NCBI GenBank assembly: GCA_026874595.1
Contig: CM049310.1
Coordinates: 31,685,558-31,749,557 of the forward strand
Source of the DNA: Sipunculus nudus
Taxonomy: Eukaryota > Annelida > Sipuncula > Golfingiida > Sipunculidae
Length of the DNA: 64,000 nt
Direction: 5' to 3'
The stretch's first letter is position 1. The number at the start of each line of letters is the position of its first letter. The notes below the pieces were generated by a model, which ran no database searches, was not told where the DNA came from, and was given only the letters and a program-made list of their open reading frames with translations. Of the stretch, positions 35,725 to 47,768 are shown piece by piece. The position numbers and the translations under genes are program-made.

Positions 35725-38286
35725 GTAGGTAGACATTTTAAATTCCTAAACGAAGCCGGCGATGCTTTTTTAACCACAGTTTTTTTATCGTGTCAGCGGG
35801 GTTATTTGTTCGGATAGACACCAAATATTTAGAGAAACTTGAATCTGTCGGTTTAGGAAATTAATAATAATTTAAGATCTAAATCCAGAACCACTTGTCG
35901 CTAACAGATTTCCTCCCTCGGTCCTTAATCATTACTTCCTAACCAATCAATTCATTTAGCCACGTGATCCTGCGGGTAGCTTGAGAGGCGGCGTCCTTTA
36001 AAGCAGGGCCAGCATCCGAGTCTTCGGGTACACGGAATGCGATCGTTCGAGAGTGTGAATGTATATTCGTCGGTCGTCCTCTAATTATGTATACACTGAA
36101 TAATACACATGTGCATGCATTACATTTGACGAAATAAAAACACCATTCACGTTTTAAGAAAACCCGATAAAAATATCTGCCTTTCCGTCATTTTAATGTT
36201 TTGCAAGGGTTTATGATGAATATTCAGACGGTCAAATACCGGAATATATTTTTCATCGAATGGTTTTGGTTATCTATAATTATCTCTTGTTCTCATAACC
36301 TTCAATATAGGTGGCTATATTTTCACCCGTGTTTGATTTTCAAAACATATCGATCAAATTGGACGAACATTTTTGGGACAAGTCTTTCAAGAAGAACAGA
36401 ATATCAACAGGGGATATTTCAGAAACATGGTGACTGTATGCGCACATTTTTAAGTTTTCCTGGAATTTTCTTTTAAAAAATTTGATCTTGTCAAAATTAA
36501 ATAAAAATAGAAATGAAAGTTGTAAATATTCAGTATCAGCTAAAAATATATTTCGAAGATTGAAGACAAGTTGAATAGAACGCAAAGATCTGGTGATTAT
36601 TCCTATACATGGATGTAACGGAGACTGCATTAATAATAATGTCTTTATCTCAGGATTGTTGTGACCCTAAGGAAGCTATCAATGAGAACCTCATTTTGTA
36701 GCAACAAGTCTTTGAAATTAGGAGAAAAGTAGGGGTTATTGACAATGATGGCACCAAACCATCCCTCAATTATCATGGACCTGGAATTATTAAGTTATGG
36801 ACTGTTGTTTAGGTATCAGAGCGAGTCTCTGAGGCTTAGCTGAACATTATACTATTTGTCGGAATAGCTCGGTTTGGGTTTGAAGCAATGGCCTGTTGTT
36901 TCAATGACAGCTGCATAAAACTGCATCTGGCCTGGCAAAAACTTAAAATAAATGATGGCGTATTCCATACATGGAAGAATTAATCAAAAAGAGCGGACCT
37001 AGGTTGAATCGAACAAAAAAAAATCGATCGACCACGAATCTCTTTTTTGGTGATTCAACATGTAGACCAGGTAATTTATATAACTAGATGAGGGACAAGA
37101 TTAAAAAGAGAAACATGGAATGATAAACATTCCTTTAATACAACTTTCAGATGGTCGATTATTGGAAAACCGCGATGAAAGCGGTCCAATCTCAAAAGTT
37201 ATAAAAAAGAGGTTTCATTCGCTGAAAAATAACTTGTCAAGCCTGCCACAACTCCTGTGCTTTCAATTTAGCTTTATGATGTACCTCTGTCTGGTTGACA
37301 AATCCTTGCATATTTCATAAACACCGGATAATAGGGTGCCAAGCACAGCCATAGAACCATTTTTCTTTGGTCTTTTGGGAGCTATTGTTTGAGATTTGCC
37401 CCCGTAACATGTCTGGTTGAGCGAGGCTGTTAAGTCAATCTGACTGATGAACATCAGACAGAAGGAACGCTCATGTTGGAATCATTATCAACTATATCTA
37501 CCTCGGCTTATCTCGCTATTTCACGCGTGAGCTGGTAGATTTACATAGGAGACGCCCAGTGTCACAAAGGGCCCATCAATAAACGCAAATGCGAATGCCT
37601 CTAACCCAGAGACCGGAAAGACAGATTGCTCTTCAGTAAAAAAAATGGACATTGAGAGCTAGGGGGATCTCAGTTCTCCTTTTCATCATCATAAGCCCGT
37701 TGTTCTTTTTCTTTTTTTTTAGCGTACTTGGCGTGTGTATGGCAACCTGTCCCTTAAAACTATTTATCTTTATTATCAAATTGTATATTATATTCAAATT
37801 TTTAATTTTCAGCCATGTCGCCAAATGATATTTCACATCAACATCTATATGCTAAGATTGTTTTCATTCATTACCACCAAAAGAAATCATCCTTTCTGTG
37901 CCATTTTTTCCAAGTGATATATTAAAAGGGGGTTAATGATCAGGCTTATAATTCTCACTTGTGGCACTTGATTGTCATCTGGTGGGATAATTTTGTCAAA
38001 ATCTTTCGTAATGCTCATTACTAGATATTACTGCATAAATCAAAATGCATATAGTTACATGTCCATACCTTATCGCTTAGATTTTTATCTCGGAGATATA
38101 AGGATTTCAATGATATTCTTCCAAGACGTAAACCAATCGATCAAGAATTGTCATATTTTTTGATTATTCCCAAGTTAAACAGGTTAGCAAAGTATTAGTC
38201 CCAGAAAACAGGTAGATGGGGCTAGTGAACACTCCATGATTGAGGGGGCAGGGGGTGACCTTCAGGAATACATGCTGGGCAAATAG

Positions 38287-38323
<37 letters not shown>

Positions 38324-39967
38324 ATATGGGATAGAAATACATTGAAATTATTCACCTTTCCAACATAAATGCAGAAGCAAAAATGTAAAACAGTACAGCC
38401 TCTAAAAGAAATCCATGAATTTGCGTACAAGGTATGGTATTACATTTCATGTTTTATGACAGCATGGAACCGGGCGTGACACTTGTACAATATACCAACA
38501 ACGCCTAATCTGTTCTTTACAGATGAATTAATATAACTATATAAAAAAGCTATAAAGCGCCGTTTCAAAGCCATATGGATCACTCATAGCGCTTTGTATT
38601 AGTTAGTTCATTATATTCATATATAGTTGACATGCACCTTTCATGACGCTTACCGTAAAAGATTTCATGATTTGGTTTTAATTAAGCAATCTTCAAACAG
38701 AGGTCATTAGGAACACAATTACTTTATATCCGGAATTCTAATCTCAATACCATAATTATTTATAACATTTTATTCCTCTTATTGCAGGCGACAGACAAAC
38801 TCAAATCGCGGATTGATTCATTCAGCAAAATGGCAATGTTTTGAGCTGTTCGCAGTTAAAGAAAATAAAATATCCTAAATCCAAAAGATGATAGATTTGA
38901 TTATTAATGCAATTATGTTTTAACTATGATTTTTTGTTAAGGAAAGTTACTGGCCTTTATCACTACGTACTCCGGTACAAATACTTAAAAATCAGTCAGA
39001 TGGTTTGTTTCGTCACAAGTATCCCTAAAAAATTATTTCAACAAGAACTTCTAATATCCATGCATTGATTTTACGTTTGATCGTTTATGATATTGATTAA
39101 TTAATTTAACCTTATGTGATCACAAATAAAAATTTATTGCGCAGGCCATGATTATATGCATATTGTGTTACCAAAAATGCAGAATTAATATGCAGAACAC
39201 TCTTAATCGAAATGTCAAGGATTTTTATGAATTATTTCCTGTTTAACTTTAAGGAAGGGTTACTGTCCTAAAGGGACATGGTCGTGATTTATTTGGGATT
39301 ACCCATTAGTTAATCCTCAATTAACGATAATGTAATCCCTAATCCATCAAACTTTACTCTAGTAATCCTAAAACTAGTAAATGGGTTTCCTGCCGCGCCA
39401 TGTCGACGCCATGTTTCTGTGGCGTCCATCAAAGCTGTCCTCTCAGCGTGTCCCCAGTAGTTGTACGCCCGTAATATGAACATGTGAAATATACAGGCAA
39501 ACTTAGGTAAATTGTTTCAGTCTGTTTCGAAAAGATATCATATTTAAATCATATTGTTCATTTTTATTGTATGACAATTGTTCTGTTTCCTCCTTATTTT
39601 ATTTACTATATAAATCTTATCTGAAATAATGTTTTTAATCTAGTTGCGCTTTCATTCATTACTTCATTAATAATAATGTAATCTTATTATTCAATATTGT
39701 GAAGATTTTTGCTTTTTTTTCAAATTTGTGTTTCTATAAATGTCAGGATTAACATTTAACAGTTGGATTTCTACACTCATTACGCAGTGTTTATATAAAC
39801 CTGCTGGCTATAGTATGGCAAAAATGTCTCGACCAATCACAGTGAGGTAACGTGGGTTTCAAACTTCAGATCTTACCCTTGATTGTAATAGCCTGAACGT
39901 ATTTTGCCATGTGCCAACCAACTAAGTTAAACCACAACGTAAAGAATGTACATGATATCAGGGTAGC
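35725..39967. other. Intron 3 first half, no gene seen
   Basis: AT-rich intron. A TA microsatellite lies at about 38288-38327. Around 39268-39430, CTAAAGGGACATGGTCGTGA followed by repeated 'TAATCC' motifs resembles the start of an interspersed element known from bivalves, but this needs a repeat library. No other exon is needed here, because exons 3 and 4 join in phase without an alignment gap. Confidence 0.4.
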
Positions 39968-42900
39968 ACACTGTATAATGTATGTATACTTGACAGGGTT
40001 TACCTGTATGATGTATGTATACTTGACAGCCGGGATTGACCAGAATAATGTATGTATATTTGACAGCGGTGATTGATTTGAATAATATATGTATACTAGA
40101 CAGCCGGGTTGACTTGAATGGTGAATGTATACCTGACAGCCTGGATTGACCTAAAGGATGTATGTATACCCGACATCCGGGATTTGCCTGAGTATGTATG
40201 TATACTTGACTGCCGGGATTGACCTGAATCATGTATGCATACTTGACAGGATTTACCTGTATGATGTTTGTATACTTGACAGCCGGGATTGACCTGAATA
40301 AGGTATGTATACTTGACAGCGGTGATTGATTTGAATAATGTATGTATACTAGACAGCCGGGATTGACTTGAATGATGTATGTATACTTGACAACCGGGAT
40401 TGACCTGAATAATGAATGTTTACTTGCTATCCAGGATTGACCTGATTTATGTATGTATACTTGACAGCCGGGATTGACCTGAATGATGTATGTATACTTG
40501 ACAACCGGGATTGACCTGAATAATGAATGTTTACTTGCTATCCAGGATTGACCTGATTTATGTATGTATACTTGACAGCCGGGATTGACCTGAATGATGT
40601 ATGTATACCTGACAGCCGAGATTAACCTGAATGATGTATGTATACTTGACAGCCGGGATTGATCTGAATGATGTATGTATACTTTCTAGCCAGGATTGAC
40701 CTGATTTATGTATGTATACTTGACAGCCGGGATTGACCTGAATGATGTATGTATACTTGCTAGCCAGGATTGACCTGATTTATGTATGTATACTTGACAG
40801 CCGTGATTGACCTGAATAATGTATGTATACTTGACAACCGGGATTGACTTGAATAATGAATGTATACTTGACAGCCGGGATTGACCTGAATGATGTATGT
40901 ATACCCGACAGCCTGGATTTGCCTGAATATGTATGTATACTTGACAGCCAGGATTGACCTGAATAAAGTATATATACTTGACAGCCGGGACTGACCTGAA
41001 TGATGTATGTATACTTGCTAGCCAGGATTGACCTGATTTATGTATGTATACTTGACAGCCGGGATTGACCTGAATGATGTATGTATACTTGACAACCGGG
41101 ATTGACCTGAATAATGAATGTTTACTTGCTATCCAGGATTGACCTGATTTATGTATGTATACTTGACAGCCGGGATTGACCTGAATGATGTATGTATACC
41201 TGACAGCCGAGATTAACCTGAATGATGTATGTATACTTGACAGCCGGGATTGATCTGAATGATGTATGTATACTTTCTAGCCAGGATTGACCTGATTTAT
41301 GTATGTATACTTGACAGCCGGGATTGACCTGAATGATGTATGTATACTTGCTAGCCAGGATTGACCTGATTTATGTATGTATACTTGACAGCCGTGATTG
41401 ACCTGAATAATGTATGTATACTTGACAACCGGGATTGACTTGAATAATGAATGTATACTTGACAGTCGGGATTGACCTGAATGATGTATGTTTACTTGAC
41501 AGCCAGGATTGACCTGAATAATGTATGTATACTTGACAGCCGGGATTTGCCTGAATATGTATGTATTCTTGCTAACAAGGATTGACCTGATTTATGTATG
41601 TATACTTGACAGCCGGGATTGACCTGAATGATGTATGTATACTTGCTAGCCGGGATTGACCTGAATGAGGTATGTATACTTGCTAGCCAGGATTGACCTG
41701 AATACTGTATGTATACTTGACAGCCAGGATTGACCTGAATAATGAATGTATACCTGACAGCCGGGATTGACTTGAATAATATATGTATACTCGACAGCCG
41801 GGATTGACCTGAATGATGTATGTATACTTGACAGCCGGGATTTGCCTGAATATGTATGTATACTTGACAGCCGTGATTGACCTGAATAATGTATGTATAC
41901 TTGACAACCGGGATTGACTTGAATAATGAATGTATACTTGACAGTCGGGATTGACCTGAATGATGTATGTTTACTTGACAGCCAGGATTGACCTGAATAA
42001 TGTATGTATACTTGACAGCCGGGATTTGCCTGAATATGTATGTATTCTTGCTAACAAGGATTGACCTGATTTATGTATGTATACTTGACAGCCGGGATTG
42101 ACCTGAATGATGTATGTATACTTGCTAGCCGGGATTGACCTGAATGAGGTATGTATACTTGCTAGCCAGGATTGACCTGAATACTGTATGTATACTTGAC
42201 AGCCAGGATTGACCTGAATAATGAATGTATACCTGACAGCCGGGATTGACTTGAATAATATATGTATACTCGACAGCCGGGATTGACCTGAATGATGTAT
42301 GTATACTTGACAGCCGGGATTTGCCTGAATATGTATGTATACTTGACAGCCAGGATTGACCTGAATAATGTATGTATACTTGACAGTCGGGATTTATGTA
42401 TGTATAGTTGCTAGCCAGAATTGACCTAATTTATGTATGTATACTTGAAAGCCGGGATTGACCTGATTGATGTATGTATACTTGACAGCCGGGATTGACC
42501 TGAATGATGTATGTATACTTGCTAGCCAGGAATGACCTGATTAATGTATGTATACTTGACAGCCGGGATTGACCTGAATAATGAATGTATACCTGACACC
42601 CGGGATTGACTTGAATAATGTATGTATACTCGACAGCCGGGATTGACCTGAATAATGTATGTATACTTGACAGCCGGGATTGACCTGAATGATGTATGTA
42701 TACTTGCTAGCCAGGATTGACCTGATTTATGTCTGTATACTTGCTAGCCAGTATTGACCTGATTTATGTATGTATACTTGACAGCCGGGATTGACCTGAA
42801 TGATGTATGTATACTTGCTAGCCGGGATTGACCTGATTTATGTATGTTTACTTGACAGCCGGGATCGACCTGATTTATGTATGTATACTTGACAGCCGGG

Positions 42901-45009
42901 ATTGACCTGAATAATGAATGTATACCTGACAGCCGGGATTGACCTGAATAATGAATGTATACCTGACAGCCGGGATTGACCTGAATAATGTATGTATACT
43001 TGACAGCCGGGATTGACTTGAATAGTGTATGTATACTTGCTAGCCAGGATTGACCTGAATAATGTTTGTAAACTTGACAGCCGGGATTGACCTGAATGAT
43101 GTATGTTTACTTGACAGCCAGGATTGACCTGAATAATGTATGTATACTTGACAGCCGGGATTTGCCTGAATATGTATGTATTCTTGCTAACAAGGATTGA
43201 CCTGATTTATGTATGTATACTTGACAGCCGGGATTGACCTGAATGATGTATGTATACTTGCTAGCCGGGATTGACCTGAATGAGGTATGTATACTTGCTA
43301 GCCAGGATTGACCTGAATACTGTATGTATACTTGACAGCCAGGATTGACCTGAATAATGAATGTATACCTGACAGCCGGGATTGACTTGAATAATATATG
43401 TATACTCGACAGCCGGGATTGACCTGAATGATGTATGTATACTTGACAGCCGGGATTTGCCTGAATATGTATGTATACTTGACAGCCAGGATTGACCTGA
43501 ATAATGTATGTATACTTGACAGTCGGGATTTATGTATGTATAGTTGCTAGCCAGAATTGACCTAATTTATGTATGTATACTTGAAAGCCGGGATTGACCT
43601 GATTGATGTATGTATACTTGACAGGCGGGATTGACCTGAATGATGTATGTATACTTGCTAGCCAGGATTGACCTGATTTATGTATGTATACTTGCTAGCC
43701 AGGATTGACCTGAATAATGAATGTATACTTGACAGCCGGGATTGACCTGAATGATGTATGTATACTTGACAGCCAGGATTGACCTGAATTATGTATGTAT
43801 ACTTGACAGCCGGGATTGACCTGAATGATGTATGTATACTTGACAGCCGGGATTGACCTGAATGATGTATGTATACTTGACAGCCGGGATTGACCTGAAT
43901 AATGAATGTATACCTGACAGCCGGGATTGACCTGAATAATGTATGTATACTTGACAGCCGGGATTGACTTGAATAGTGTATGTATACTTGCTAGCCAGGA
44001 TTGACCTGAATAATGTTTGTAAACTTGACAGCCGGGATTGACCTGAATGATGTATATATACTTTACAGCCAGGATTGACCTGAATGATGTATGTATACTT
44101 GACAGCCGGGATCGACCTGAATAATGTATGTTTACTTGACAGCCGGGATTGACCTGAATGATGTATGTATACTTGCTAGCCAGGAATGACCTGATTAATG
44201 TATGTATACTTGACAGCCGGGATTGACCTGAATAATGAATGTATACCTGACACCCGGGATTGACTTGAATAATGTATGTATACTCGACAGCCGGGATTGA
44301 CCTGAATAATGTATGTATACTTGACAGCCGGGATTGACCTGAATGATGTATGTATACTTGCTAGCCAGGATTGACCTGATTTATGTCTGTATACTTGCTA
44401 GCCAGTATTGACCTGATTTATGTATGTATACTTGACAGCCGGGATTGACCTGAATGATGTATGTATACTTGCTAGCCGGGATTGACCTGATTTATGTATG
44501 TTTACTTGACAGCCGGGATCGACCTGATTTATGTATGTATACTTGACAGCCGGGATTGACCTGAATAATGAATGTATACCTGACAGCCGGGATTGACCTG
44601 AATAATGAATGTATACCTGACAGCCGGGATTGACCTGAATAATGTATGTATACTTGACAGCCGGGATTGACTTGAATAGTGTATGTATACTTGCTAGCCA
44701 GGATTGACCTGAATAATGTTTGTAAACTTGACAGCCGGGATTGACCTGAATGATGTATGTATACTTTACAGCCAGGATTGACCTGAATGATGTGTGTATA
44801 CTTGACAGCCGGGGTCGACCTGAATAATGTTTGTATACTTGACAGCCGGGATTGACCTGAATGATGTTTGTATACTTGACAGCCGGGATTGTCCTGAATA
44901 ATGTATGTATACTTAACAGCGGGGATTGACCTGAATGATGTATGTATACTTGACAGCCGGGATTGACCTGAATGATGTATGTATACTTCGCAGCCGGGAT
45001 TGACCTGAG
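39968..45009. repeat. 37-bp minisatellite built on the exon 4 splice acceptor
   Basis: About 135 units of 37 bp fill the 3' half of intron 3. The unit landmarks are GATGTATGTATACTTGACAG and CCGGGATTGACCTGAAT. The last unit is the real intron-exon border: GATGTATGTATACTTCGCAG followed by CCGGGATTGACCTGAGC, where exon 4 starts at 44994. Each unit therefore carries an AG acceptor-like site and the first 15 or so exon bases. Subtypes include TTGCTAGCCAGG, TTGACAACCGGG and CGGGATTTGCC. Higher-order blocks recur at offsets of about 591, 479, 1137 and 1656 bp, pointing to repeated unequal exchange. Confidence 0.97.
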
Positions 45010-45245
45010 CACCTTTCAGCAGGTGTACAAGGACGCCAGCGAGTGGGAGATAGAGAACGTGTCTGCTGTACGGGAGCTGGTGCCCCCGGACGACCCGTCA
45101 TACGCCATACTGAGCTTCACGCTCTATCTGAAGAGGAAGCTCATGTTCTCTACATACATACTGACCATGCCGGCTGTCTTCCTCTCATTTCTTACCCTTC
45201 TGGTTTTCTGGCTGCCCCCGGAACACGCAGATAAAAGTGCACTGG
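44994..45245 (+). CDS. nAChR-like subunit, exon 4 (loop C side, pre-M1, TM1)
   Basis: The acceptor is CTTCGCAG|CCGGGATTGACC and the donor is CTGG|GTCAGT. Two bases complete an Ala codon begun in exon 3, and one base begins the next Gly codon. Residues GIDLSTFQQVYKDASEWEIE match the family's 'DLS.Y...GEWE' segment. Next is the loop C region VRELVPPDDPSYAILSFTLY, which lacks the vicinal Cys pair of alpha subunits. The pre-M1 motif LKRK is followed by TM1, FSTYILTMPAVFLSFLTLLV, with the conserved Pro, and then FWLPPEHADK leading into TM2. It covers residues 168-250. The first 16 bases of this exon are shared with the 37-bp array upstream. Using the nearest upstream repeat acceptor would shift the frame and meet a stop within about 16 codons, so this border is the only productive one in that neighbourhood. 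Confidence 0.94.
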
Positions 45246-45336
45246 GTCAGTAATATATAGCTTCCGAAACGGGACTGTACTGGATGATTATCCAATTAAT
45301 AAAATAAAAGTAAATAAATGTATATTAAGAAATGAG

Positions 45337-45338
<2 letters not shown>

Positions 45339-45389
<51 letters not shown>

Positions 45390-45417
45390 TAGATATATAA
45401 TATATATATATAGATAG

Positions 45418-45457
<40 letters not shown>
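45339..45457. repeat. (TA)n microsatellite with TAGA interruptions
   Basis: Three long TA tracts separated by GATAGATATA fill much of the short intron 4. Confidence 0.95.
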
Positions 45458-45459
<2 letters not shown>

Positions 45460-45699
45460 ATAAAGTGTTACCATGTTCAATTCTGAATATTTTTAGAATC
45501 ATTTTTTAGAATCAGGCATTTTTTAGAATCAGATTATAGACATGTTATATGTAATTATTTTTTCAACTTAAAGTGATGGAATTGTAGAAATATTTTTCAT
45601 AATGAATGAATATATGACGATTCAGTTGCGTATATTAATATGATAAAACCAGTAACAAGCAAGTAATTGTCAATATTCTTGTCATTTCTCCTACCACAG

Positions 45700-45786
45700 G
45701 TTTAACCATATTTGGTAGTCTGCTACTTTTGCTTCTGATTTTGGTGGAGGCAGCGCCCCCTACCGCCTCTGCTGTTCCTTTGCTTG
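45700..45786 (+). CDS. nAChR-like subunit, exon 5 (TM2, pore-lining helix)
   Basis: The borders are CTACCACAG|GTTTAACC and CTTG|GTGAGT. It enters and leaves in phase 1. It encodes LTIFGSLLLLLLILVEAAPP and then TASAVPLL, the pore-lining helix and the TM2-TM3 linker ('E..P.TS.AVPLLG'). Counting from the Lys of HADK as 0', the 9' gate position is Gly instead of the nearly invariant Leu, 2' is Ala, and 20' is the usual Glu. The -1' position is Asp rather than Glu. The helix is unusually Leu-rich (11'-16'). These are direct readings of the exons; their effect on gating is inference. Confidence 0.93.
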
Positions 45787-45892
45787 GTGAGTCGCACCTT
45801 TCAATATTCAGATTCATGATCATTTGGTAATTTGTTTGCTTAATGTATTAAGATTACGCAAAAAATATATATAAATACTTGGAAAAAGTTGA

Positions 45893-46022
45893 CTGTAGTC
45901 TACATATGGTCTAAAGTAATCTACCTGTGGTCTAATGTAATCTACATGTGGCCTACAGTAATCTACATGTGACCTACATTAATCTACATGTGGCCTACAG
46001 TAATCTACATGTGGCCTATAAT
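45893..46022. repeat. 21-bp tandem repeat
   Basis: Six units are built on AATCTACATGTGGCCTACAG with minor variants (CTACATATGGTCTAAAG). They lie in intron 5. Confidence 0.9.
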
Positions 46023-46360
46023 CATGGTCAATGTGGACGGAGAGGGAGCAAAAGCTAAGATATGTATGTATGTATGTATGTATCTGTGTATGTATTGGTA
46101 TATACCTTTCTTTTGTAAATTTGAGGATAAAAGAAAGCAAAATGGAAAGAGTTGTCTTTTTCAACCTTTTTTTGTAGTAAATCATAAAATAATGCAGAAT
46201 GTCATTTGAGAAATTATTTTTTGATTGAAGAAGTCTCTGCTGTAAACATATCCGTGTGTCAGTAACAGAGCTGCAACCTTTCCGCTACTTAAGTTGATTT
46301 TACGTTATCGAATAACTGACCTATACTATGAATGTACCTTCATCAAAATAAATGGAGCGC

Positions 46361-46407
46361 CGTTTTTCCGAAAGCGTCGGGGGACAAGCTTTTTGTTCGG
46401 AAAAACG
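46361..46407. other. Perfect 12-bp inverted repeat
   Basis: CGTTTTTCCGAA (46361-46372) pairs perfectly with TTCGGAAAAACG (46396-46407) over a 23-base loop. It is intronic, of unknown meaning, and may be chance or a short element end. Confidence 0.5.
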
Positions 46408-46800
46408 AACTTTCAAAAAAACGGTCAAGGGTCTAGCGGCAAGTTCGTACGTCAGATAATGATTAACTTAATGCCATTTTACCCGAAGGAACACGTTGTT
46501 TCTTTTTGATCTATGTAATTGACAACCGGGACATATAAAAATATTAGATTTATTGCAGAGCATGATTGGCAAAGGCCAGTCTTAATTGCTTTTAGGATAC
46601 GTGCGCGCCCTTTTTCCAAAAAATTCAGTGGATTGGAAAGGTCAAATGACATCGCGATTGGTGAAGCTCAGTTAGTTTCTTTTACAGCCTAAAGGCGGCA
46701 CCAGTGCAGCACACTTACAGCGAGTGAAAAGCAAGGGAATTAAAAGTTTTTTAACGAACTTGGAGGCTTGCTATCAAAACTGATCAATTATATTTTTACT

Positions 46801-47649
46801 GTGATCCTCCCTATTTGTTTCAGGTGTGTATAACTGTTTCACAAGTGCCAACGTGATCCTCCCTATTTGTTACAGAGGTGTATAACAGTTTCACCAGTGT
46901 CAACGTGATCCTCTCTATTTGTTACATGTGTGTATTACTGTTTCACCAGTGTCAACGTGATCCTCTTTATTTGATACAGGTTAGATATTGCTTCATCAGT
47001 GTCAACGTGATCCTCTCTGTTTGTTACAGGTGTGTATTACTGTTTCCCCAGCGTCATCGTCATCCCCTCTATTTGTTACAGATGTGAATTAATGTTTCAC
47101 CAGTGTCAACGTGTCCCTTCATTTGTTACAGGTGTGTATTACTGCGTCATCAATGTCATCGTCATCTTCTCTGTTTGTTACAGGTGTGTTTTACTGCTTC
47201 ACCAGTGTCATCGTCATCCTCTTTATTCGTAACAGATGTTCATAACTGTTTCACCAGTGTCAACGTAATCCTCTTCATTTGTTACAGGTGTGTATTACTG
47301 TTTCCCCAGCGTCATCGTCATCCCCTCTATTTGTTACAGATGTGAATTAATGTTTCACCAGTGTCAACGTGTCCCTTCATTTGTTACAGGTGTGTATTAC
47401 TGCGTCATCAATGTCATCGTCATCTTCTCTGTTTGTTACAGGTGTGTTTTACTGCTTCACCAGTGTCATCGTCATCCTCTTTATTCGTAACAGATGTTCA
47501 TAACTGTTTCACCAGTGTCAACGTAATCCTCTTCATTTGTTACAGGTGTGTATTACTGTTTCACCAGTGTCAACGTGATCCTCTCTTTTTGTTACATGTG
47601 TGTATTACTGTTTCATTAATGTCAATGTTATCCTAATTTTTTGTTACAG
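46801..47649. repeat. 52-bp minisatellite built on the exon 6 splice acceptor
   Basis: Sixteen units of about 52 bp precede exon 6, and the exon's own edge is the seventeenth. Each unit has a T-rich tract, TTGTTACAG, and the first 45 or so exon bases (GTGTGTATTACTGTTTCACC, AGTGTCAACGTGATCCTCTC). AG-bearing acceptor positions end at 46823, 46875, 46979, 47029, 47081, 47131, 47183, 47235, 47287, 47339, 47389, 47441, 47493 and 47545. Two units (46927, 47597) have CAT instead of CAG. A five-unit block is duplicated at an offset of 258 bp (47032-47232 equals 47290-47490). The repeats therefore contain partial copies of the TM3 coding sequence. Confidence 0.96.
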
Positions 47650-47768
47650 GTGTGTATTACTGCTTCACCAGTGTCATCGTTATCCTCTCTATTTTCCTCT
47701 CCTCCCTGGTCGTCAAGGTCGGGAGACGCGGAGAACGGAGGAAACGGATGCCAACCTTGCTAAGAAGG
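47650..47768 (+). CDS. nAChR-like subunit, exon 6 (TM3 and start of cytoplasmic loop)
   Basis: The acceptor is TTTTTTGTTACAG|GTGTG and the donor is AGAAGG|GTAAGA. The first two bases complete the Gly codon of exon 5, and it leaves in phase 0. It encodes VYYCFTSVIVILSIFLSSLV, which is TM3, then the basic start of the cytoplasmic loop, VKVGRRGERRKRMPTLLRR. The 'VYYC' opening and the 'RRGERR..MP' block match invertebrate nicotinic subunits. It covers residues 281-319. Its 5' edge is the terminal unit of the 52-bp array. Splicing to the intact decoy at 47545 would reach a stop codon at about 47617-47619, before the true exon. Confidence 0.94.

Noticed and set aside
44398-45012. Minus-strand 204-codon frame (repeats of IIQVNPGCQVYIH type)
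   Set aside because: It is a by-product of the 37-bp array; three units make 111 bp, which keeps a frame open by chance.
46294-46509. 71-codon frame in intron 5
   Set aside because: No similarity to the receptor or to retroelements that I can recognise, and no splice borders that would join in phase.
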